DNA of 64,000 bases from CAYUHK01 sp964475165 (GTDB lineage Bacteria > Verrucomicrobiota > Kiritimatiellia > JAAZAB01), in the NCBI GenBank assembly GCA_964475165.1, contig CAYYVN010000003.1, forward strand, positions 62,001-126,000. Reading direction: 5' to 3'. A program made the position numbers and the translations under genes. Below, one piece after another: positions 60,163 through 64,000 of the stretch. The notes below the pieces were generated by a model. It had not been told where the DNA came from and searched no databases. It worked only from the letters and a program-made list of their open reading frames with translations. The first letter of the stretch is position 1; each line of letters begins with the position of its first letter.

Positions 60163-61298
60163 ACAATCCCGGCGTGCGCCGCCCGGCGGCTTCATCCAGC
60201 GCGGCCATTCACCAGGTCCTGGCCGGTTATGCCGATGGCGACGCCATTTCCCAGCAAGCCCTTCTGCTGCGCAGGATTTTCAGGGACTGGGGCTATGCCT
60301 CCGATATCTATGCCGAGAGCGCGCATGTCTCACCCAGTTTACAGGGCGACTGCCGGCCCTTGCGCGACTATGCCGGGCGGGCGGGCGATATATGTATGCA
60401 CCACTTTGGCATCGACTCGCCAGCGGCCGCTGTTTTCAGGGCAACGCCGGCCCATAAAATCATGATCTATCATAATATCACTCCCGCCGACTACTTCGTG
60501 GGGTTCGATGATGGCGTGGCCGCACAGTTGCAGGCGGCGCGGGAAAATCTGCGCGCCACCGCGCAGCAAGCCGATCAAGTTTGGACTGTATCGCAATTCA
60601 ACGCCACCGAGCTGACGGCGCTCGGCCTTGAGAATGTGAAAATCTTCAGGCTCATGCTGGCGGCCGAAACGCTGGCGATAGCGCCGGACCCCAGGATTCT
60701 TGGTAGGCTGGCCGGCCCTCTCCAAAACATTCTTTTCGTGGGGCGCATTGCGCCCAATAAGCGCCTGGAAGACTTGATCCTGGCCTTCGCTTGCTATAAT
60801 AAGGCCATTAATCCCTATAGTCGCCTGATCATCGTCGGCTCCAAACGGAGTGCGCCACGCTACTACACGATGTTGCGCCTGTTGGTCGGCGATCTGGTTA
60901 TACCCAATGTCTGTTTTGAGGGTTTCGCCGCGCCAGCTGGGCGCGCGGCTTACTATCGGCTGGCTGATTTGTTCATATCGCCCAGCGAACACGAGGGCTA
61001 TTGCCTGCCCCTGCTGGAAGCCATGCATTATGATGTGCCGGTGATCGCCCGCCAGGCTGGTGGTATGCCCGAGGCGCTGCAGGGCGCAGGCATCATGTAT
61101 GATGGCCTAGCGCCGGAGGAGCTGGCTGAGTTGATGCATCTGGCGCTGAGCGATGCCGCCTTGCGTGCCACGGTGCGGCGCTCACAGGAGGAACGCATGC
61201 GCCAGATAAGCCAACGCGCGGCGGCTGCGGAATTGCAAACTCTGCTGGCCGAATATCTGCCGGCAACTGGAGTCCATCAGATTCGTACCAAACCTTAG
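60159..61298 (+). CDS. Glycosyltransferase family 4 protein
   Basis: A 379-residue retaining GT-B transferase. The N-terminal domain has HQVLAGYADGDAISQQA and a YHNITPADYF segment; the C-terminal nucleotide-sugar domain has ILFVGRIAPNKRLEDLILAF near residue 190 and the E-x7-E motif EGYCLPLLE within SPSEHEGYCLPLLEAM near 275. The product probably adds a sugar to a surface glycan or glycolipid at the cytosolic face of the membrane. Donor and acceptor are unknown. It is coupled to the small upstream gene by ATGA. Confidence 0.92.
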   Translation: MNNPGVRRPAASSSAAIHQVLAGYADGDAISQQALLLRRIFRDWGYASDIYAESAHVSPSLQGDCRPLRDYAGRAGDICMHHFGIDSPAAAVFRATPAHKIMIYHNITPADYFVGFDDGVAAQLQAARENLRATAQQADQVWTVSQFNATELTALGLENVKIFRLMLAAETLAIAPDPRILGRLAGPLQNILFVGRIAPNKRLEDLILAFACYNKAINPYSRLIIVGSKRSAPRYYTMLRLLVGDLVIPNVCFEGFAAPAGRAAYYRLADLFISPSEHEGYCLPLLEAMHYDVPVIARQAGGMPEALQGAGIMYDGLAPEELAELMHLALSDAALRATVRRSQEERMRQISQRAAAAELQTLLAEYLPATGVHQIRTKP

Positions 61299-61311
61299 GA
61301 AAGGAAAATCC

Positions 61312-61977
61312 ATGCCCTTGATGATAATGCGCCAAGGTCGCTGGCTGGGCCCGGCGGGAATGCTGCTGGCCAGTCTTTTACTGCTGGGTTGTAATGGTGG
61401 TGATGGCGGGGGTCAATGGAGCGAGCAGGATTTCGGCCCCAACAATCAGAATATCTGCCTGGCCCTCGGCGACAGCATCACCGCCGGCAGCTGCTTGCCC
61501 AATTACAGCCTCGGCTATATCCCTAAACTGGCCGAGATGCTCCAGAAAAATATCATCAATGTGGCCATCCCCGGATCGGACACCAGCGTGGGCGTGGATA
61601 TTGTGCATCCGGCGCTGGATCGCACGCTGCCAGGCTTTCTGCTGGTGCTCTACGGGGTGAATGATCTGATCGTGGGCTATAGTGAAGCTGGCGCATTATA
61701 TAATCTGCGGACCATCGTCCGCGCCGCCCAAGATAACCATACCGTGCCCATCATTGCCACGCTGACGCCGGTCAGCGGCTCCTATATCGGCTTGATCAGC
61801 GGCATCAAACGCTTGAATGCCGGCATCCGGCAATTGGCGGATGAGGAAGGCGCCTATTTGGTGGACTTGGAAAAAGCGCTGGCCTGGGATCCCGCCTATC
61901 TGTTAGCCGATGGCCTGCACCCCAATGCCATGGGCAACGTGATCATGGCAGCGGAATTTTATGATATCCTCCATTAA
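61312..61977 (+). CDS. SGNH/GDSL-hydrolase lipoprotein
   Basis: A 221-residue exported esterase or lipase-like protein. The signal segment (MLLASLLLLGC) ends in a lipobox with Cys near residue 27, followed by a Gly/Asp linker, so it is lipid-anchored. SGNH blocks are clear: Ser in ALGDSITAG, Asn in YGVNDLI and the Asp/His pair in DGLHPNA. It might remove or transfer acyl groups on the surface glycan made by neighbouring genes; that is inference. AAGGAAAA precedes the ATG. Confidence 0.9.
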   Translation: MPLMIMRQGRWLGPAGMLLASLLLLGCNGGDGGGQWSEQDFGPNNQNICLALGDSITAGSCLPNYSLGYIPKLAEMLQKNIINVAIPGSDTSVGVDIVHPALDRTLPGFLLVLYGVNDLIVGYSEAGALYNLRTIVRAAQDNHTVPIIATLTPVSGSYIGLISGIKRLNAGIRQLADEEGAYLVDLEKALAWDPAYLLADGLHPNAMGNVIMAAEFYDILH

Positions 61978-61979
61978 GC

Positions 61980-62789
61980 ATGCAGCCTGAATTCGCAGAT
62001 ATCGAAACCGCCTCCGCGGCTTACGCCGAGCGCTTCGCCGGACGCACCGGCGCCTGGATGCTGCGGGTGCAGGAAAGGATCGTACTCGCCTGGTTGCGGG
62101 AGCGGCGCGGGGCGACCATCCTGGATGTCGGCGGCGGACATGGCCAGTTGGCCGTGCCCCTCTGCCGGGAAGGCTTCCCCGTCACCGTCATCGCCAGTGC
62201 GGCGGCGGGGCGCCAGCGCATTGCCACCTGGGTGGATAGTGGGCGCTGTAATTTCCTGGTGGGTGATTTGCTGGCTCTGCCCTACGCGGATCAAGCTTTT
62301 GATATCGTCTTATGTTTTCGGCTGCTGACGCATTGCGCGCGCTGGCCACAATTGATCGCCGAGCTCTGCCGGGTGGCGCGGGAGGCGGTGATCATTGATT
62401 ATCCCACGCAACAGAGCCTGAACTGGCTGGCGCCGCGCTTCTTCCAAGCCAAGAAAAAACTGGAGGGCAACACGCGCACTTTTCGCCTCTTCCGGCATGT
62501 GGAGCTCCAGGATGAATTCAAGCGCTGCGGGTTTCGGGCCGGCCGCCGCACGGGTCAATTTATGCTACCCATGGTGCTGCATCGTATCTTGCAATGCCAG
62601 AAGCTTTCCGCCGGGCTGGAGAGCGGCTGGCGGTGGCTGGGCTGTACGCGGCGCTGGGGCTCGCCGGTGATTATGGAAATGCTGCGGCCACCGGAGCCGG
62701 ATAGCCAGCCTCAAGATCGTAAGCGCCCGCGACCGCCCAACGATCCCGAACAGAATAAGCCGGCGCAGCTTGACACAAACCAGCCATGA
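61980..62789 (+). CDS. Class I SAM-dependent methyltransferase
   Basis: A 269-residue cytosolic methyltransferase. The SAM-binding motif is ILDVGGGHGQLAVPL near residue 45, followed by a motif like LLALPYADQAFDIVLCFRLLTH (motif II/III region) typical of the UbiE/methyltransf_11 clan. The C-terminal 70 residues are basic and then Pro/Asp/Lys-rich, ending in a disordered tail. It is in the surface-sugar cluster and overlaps the epimerase gene by four bases. The acceptor (sugar, lipid or quinone) is unknown. Confidence 0.88.
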   Translation: MQPEFADIETASAAYAERFAGRTGAWMLRVQERIVLAWLRERRGATILDVGGGHGQLAVPLCREGFPVTVIASAAAGRQRIATWVDSGRCNFLVGDLLALPYADQAFDIVLCFRLLTHCARWPQLIAELCRVAREAVIIDYPTQQSLNWLAPRFFQAKKKLEGNTRTFRLFRHVELQDEFKRCGFRAGRRTGQFMLPMVLHRILQCQKLSAGLESGWRWLGCTRRWGSPVIMEMLRPPEPDSQPQDRKRPRPPNDPEQNKPAQLDTNQP

Positions 62790-63814
62790 ATGCACCCACC
62801 ATAGCGCCCGGCACAACCGTGCTCGTCACCGGAGCCACCGGCTTCACCGGCACGGTCTTGGTTCGTAAACTAGCCGCGGCTGGCCTGCGCATCCAGGCCA
62901 TCGCCCGCGCTTCCTCCAACTTGCAGCCCCTGGCTGATCTGGATATTCGCTGGTTCCGGGGCGAGGTCTATGATCCGGCCCTGGTGACGGAGGCGGCGCG
63001 GGAGGCGCGCTATATTTTTCACCTGGCCACAGCCTACCGCGAAGCCAAACATGCCGATGAAGTTTATCGCCGGGTGCACCTCCTCAGCACCCAACTGCTG
63101 GCGCAGGCCGCGCTGGCCAACCAGGGCTTCCAGCGTTTCGTGCATATTTCCACCGTAGGCGTTATGGGGCATATCGCCCAGCCGCCGGCCGACGAAACAG
63201 CGCCCCTGAACCCCGGAGATATCTATCAGGCCACCAAGGCGGAAGCGGAAGTGTGGCTGCGGGATTTTGCGGCGCAAGCGGGGCTCCCCATCAGCGTGCT
63301 GCGACCAGCAGCCATTTATGGCCCGGGCGACAGGCGCCTGTTGAAATTCTTCCGCATGGCCAGCCGGCGCTGGCTGATTCTGCTGGGCCGCGGACCGGGC
63401 CTCTATCACCTGATCCATGTTGATGATCTGACGGAGATCATCATGCTGGCGGCCACGCATCCGGCCGCGCTGAATGAAGTGTTCATCTGCGGTAATCCGC
63501 AATGCGTCACGCTGGAAGAGATGGCCCGGGTCGTCGCCGCCACCCTCGGACGCCATTTTCGCGTGGTGCATCTGCCGGCCGCGCCATTTTTCCTGGCCGC
63601 CGATATCTGCGAGGGGCTCTGCCGCAAAGTCGGCCTGGAGCCGCCCATTCATCGGCGGCGGCTGGCCTTTTTCACCAAGGATCGCTCCTTCGATACTCGC
63701 AAGCTGCGCACCCGCCTGGGATACCAGGTACGGCATAGCAACGCCAGCGGCCTGGCCGAGGTCACCCGCTGGTATAGCGCGCAAGGCTGGCTACCACCCG
63801 TCAGCACCAGCTGA
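62786..63814 (+). CDS. NAD-dependent epimerase/dehydratase (extended SDR)
   Basis: A 342-residue Rossmann-fold oxidoreductase. NAD motif VTGATGFTGTVLV near residue 15, HLATAYREAKHADEVYR, the Ser/Thr-Tyr-Lys site with HISTVGV and YQATKAEAE near 150-155, and RPAAIYGPGDRR follow the extended-SDR plan. It resembles 3-beta-HSD-like and nucleotide-sugar epimerase groups; the exact substrate cannot be told. It closes the surface-glycan gene set. Confidence 0.88.
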   Translation: MNAPTIAPGTTVLVTGATGFTGTVLVRKLAAAGLRIQAIARASSNLQPLADLDIRWFRGEVYDPALVTEAAREARYIFHLATAYREAKHADEVYRRVHLLSTQLLAQAALANQGFQRFVHISTVGVMGHIAQPPADETAPLNPGDIYQATKAEAEVWLRDFAAQAGLPISVLRPAAIYGPGDRRLLKFFRMASRRWLILLGRGPGLYHLIHVDDLTEIIMLAATHPAALNEVFICGNPQCVTLEEMARVVAATLGRHFRVVHLPAAPFFLAADICEGLCRKVGLEPPIHRRRLAFFTKDRSFDTRKLRTRLGYQVRHSNASGLAEVTRWYSAQGWLPPVSTS

Positions 63815-63829
63815 ATAAGCCGCCGGCCG

Positions 63830-64000
63830 TTACGAGGGAGCTGCGCCAGGCTTCTGGCTGGCGCCGGCAGCGGCGGGAGCTTTATCGCACAGATAGATGA
63901 TCCCGCCCACGGCCGTGGTTAGAATGGTCAGGAGCGAGACGGTGAAGGAGATCACGAAAGCATCCGCGGCACTCACGCCGACCATGACAAAAAAGGCTAC
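63830..64000 (-). CDS. C-terminal end of a membrane protein, cut by window edge
   Basis: A minus-strand frame open to the window end, with 56 residues before the TAA at 63830-63832. It contains one hydrophobic segment (FVISFTVSLLTILTTAVGGIIYL) flanked by AFFVMVGVSAADA and a Pro/Ala-rich tail (DKAPAAAGASQKPGAAPS). A membrane protein C-terminus is likely; the family cannot be told. It is convergent with the epimerase gene. Confidence 0.6.
   Translation of the reverse strand, partial: VAFFVMVGVSAADAFVISFTVSLLTILTTAVGGIIYLCDKAPAAAGASQKPGAAPS

Noticed and set aside
1..64000. CRISPR arrays, insertion sequences, prophage, tRNA and rRNA genes
   Set aside because: No regularly spaced repeats, transposase or integrase motifs, or tRNA/rRNA sequences were recognised anywhere in the window.

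Overview
The window is 64 kb of dense, GC-rich bacterial chromosome with about 57 protein genes, mostly in short operons with 1-4 base overlaps. I see no rRNA, tRNA, CRISPR array, insertion sequence or phage. The organism looks like an anaerobic or fermentative diderm: pyruvate:ferredoxin oxidoreductase, acetate kinase, an oxygen-sensitive type two-subunit Fe-S fumarase, lipoproteins with lipoboxes, MEP isoprenoid synthesis (Dxs), RNase Y, and corrinoid salvage rather than de novo synthesis. Eukaryote-type glycogen enzymes, UroD-family, DegT and deacetylase genes would suit a PVC-type lineage (for example Kiritimatiellota-like), but that placement is inference and no 16S gene is present.

Layout. 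1-3.1 kb: end of an rfbB-like gene, a Nudix hydrolase and a UvrD-type helicase. 3.1-4.5 kb (minus): pyrH-frr from a good sigma-70 promoter. 4.6-6.6 kb: RsmB-like methyltransferase and a nitroreductase. 6.6-9.2 kb: a stand-alone CBM48 protein and a eukaryote-type glycogen branching enzyme. 9.2-17.9 kb: a minus-strand gene set (M20 hydrolase, acetate kinase, degenerate acetate kinase paralogue, deacetylase, UroD-family protein, aminotransferase) divergent from a XylR/DmpR-like sigma-54 activator. The intergenic region carries a near-consensus -24/-12 promoter and two spaced inverted repeats. 17.9-21.2 kb (minus): TatD, fumarase alpha and beta, fmt. 21.3-27.8 kb: corrinoid salvage and transport (cbiR-cobU-cobT-cobS-btuF-btuC-btuD). 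27.8-29.4 kb (minus): efp and epmA. 29.6-38.4 kb: pheS-pheT, a probable 6S RNA, rarA, 5-formyl-THF cyclo-ligase, rny, xseA. 38.4-44.1 kb: xseB, dxs, tlyA, nadK, an unknown gene and dprA. 44.1-47.8 kb (minus): nifJ. 48.1-51.4 kb: folE2, panE and a secreted C39-like protein. 51.5-54.2 kb: an NtrB/NtrC-like pair. 54.2-57 kb: surE and a GT3 glycogen synthase. 57-63.8 kb: a cell-surface or glycoconjugate cluster (polytopic membrane protein, small unknown protein, GT4, SGNH lipoprotein, methyltransferase, epimerase), then the tail of a membrane protein.

How the parts fit. Pyruvate is oxidised by PFOR, and acetyl-phosphate could yield ATP through AckA; no phosphotransacetylase is in the window. Surplus glucose can be stored by the GT3 synthase and GH13_8 branching enzyme. 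Corrinoids are imported by BtuFCD, remodelled by CbiR and rebuilt by CobU/T/S. The parts most worth following up are the sigma-54-controlled acetate-kinase locus, where two members (the M20 protein and the second AckA) have lost expected active-site residues, the unrecognised C-terminal domain of BtuD, and the structured leader of efp.
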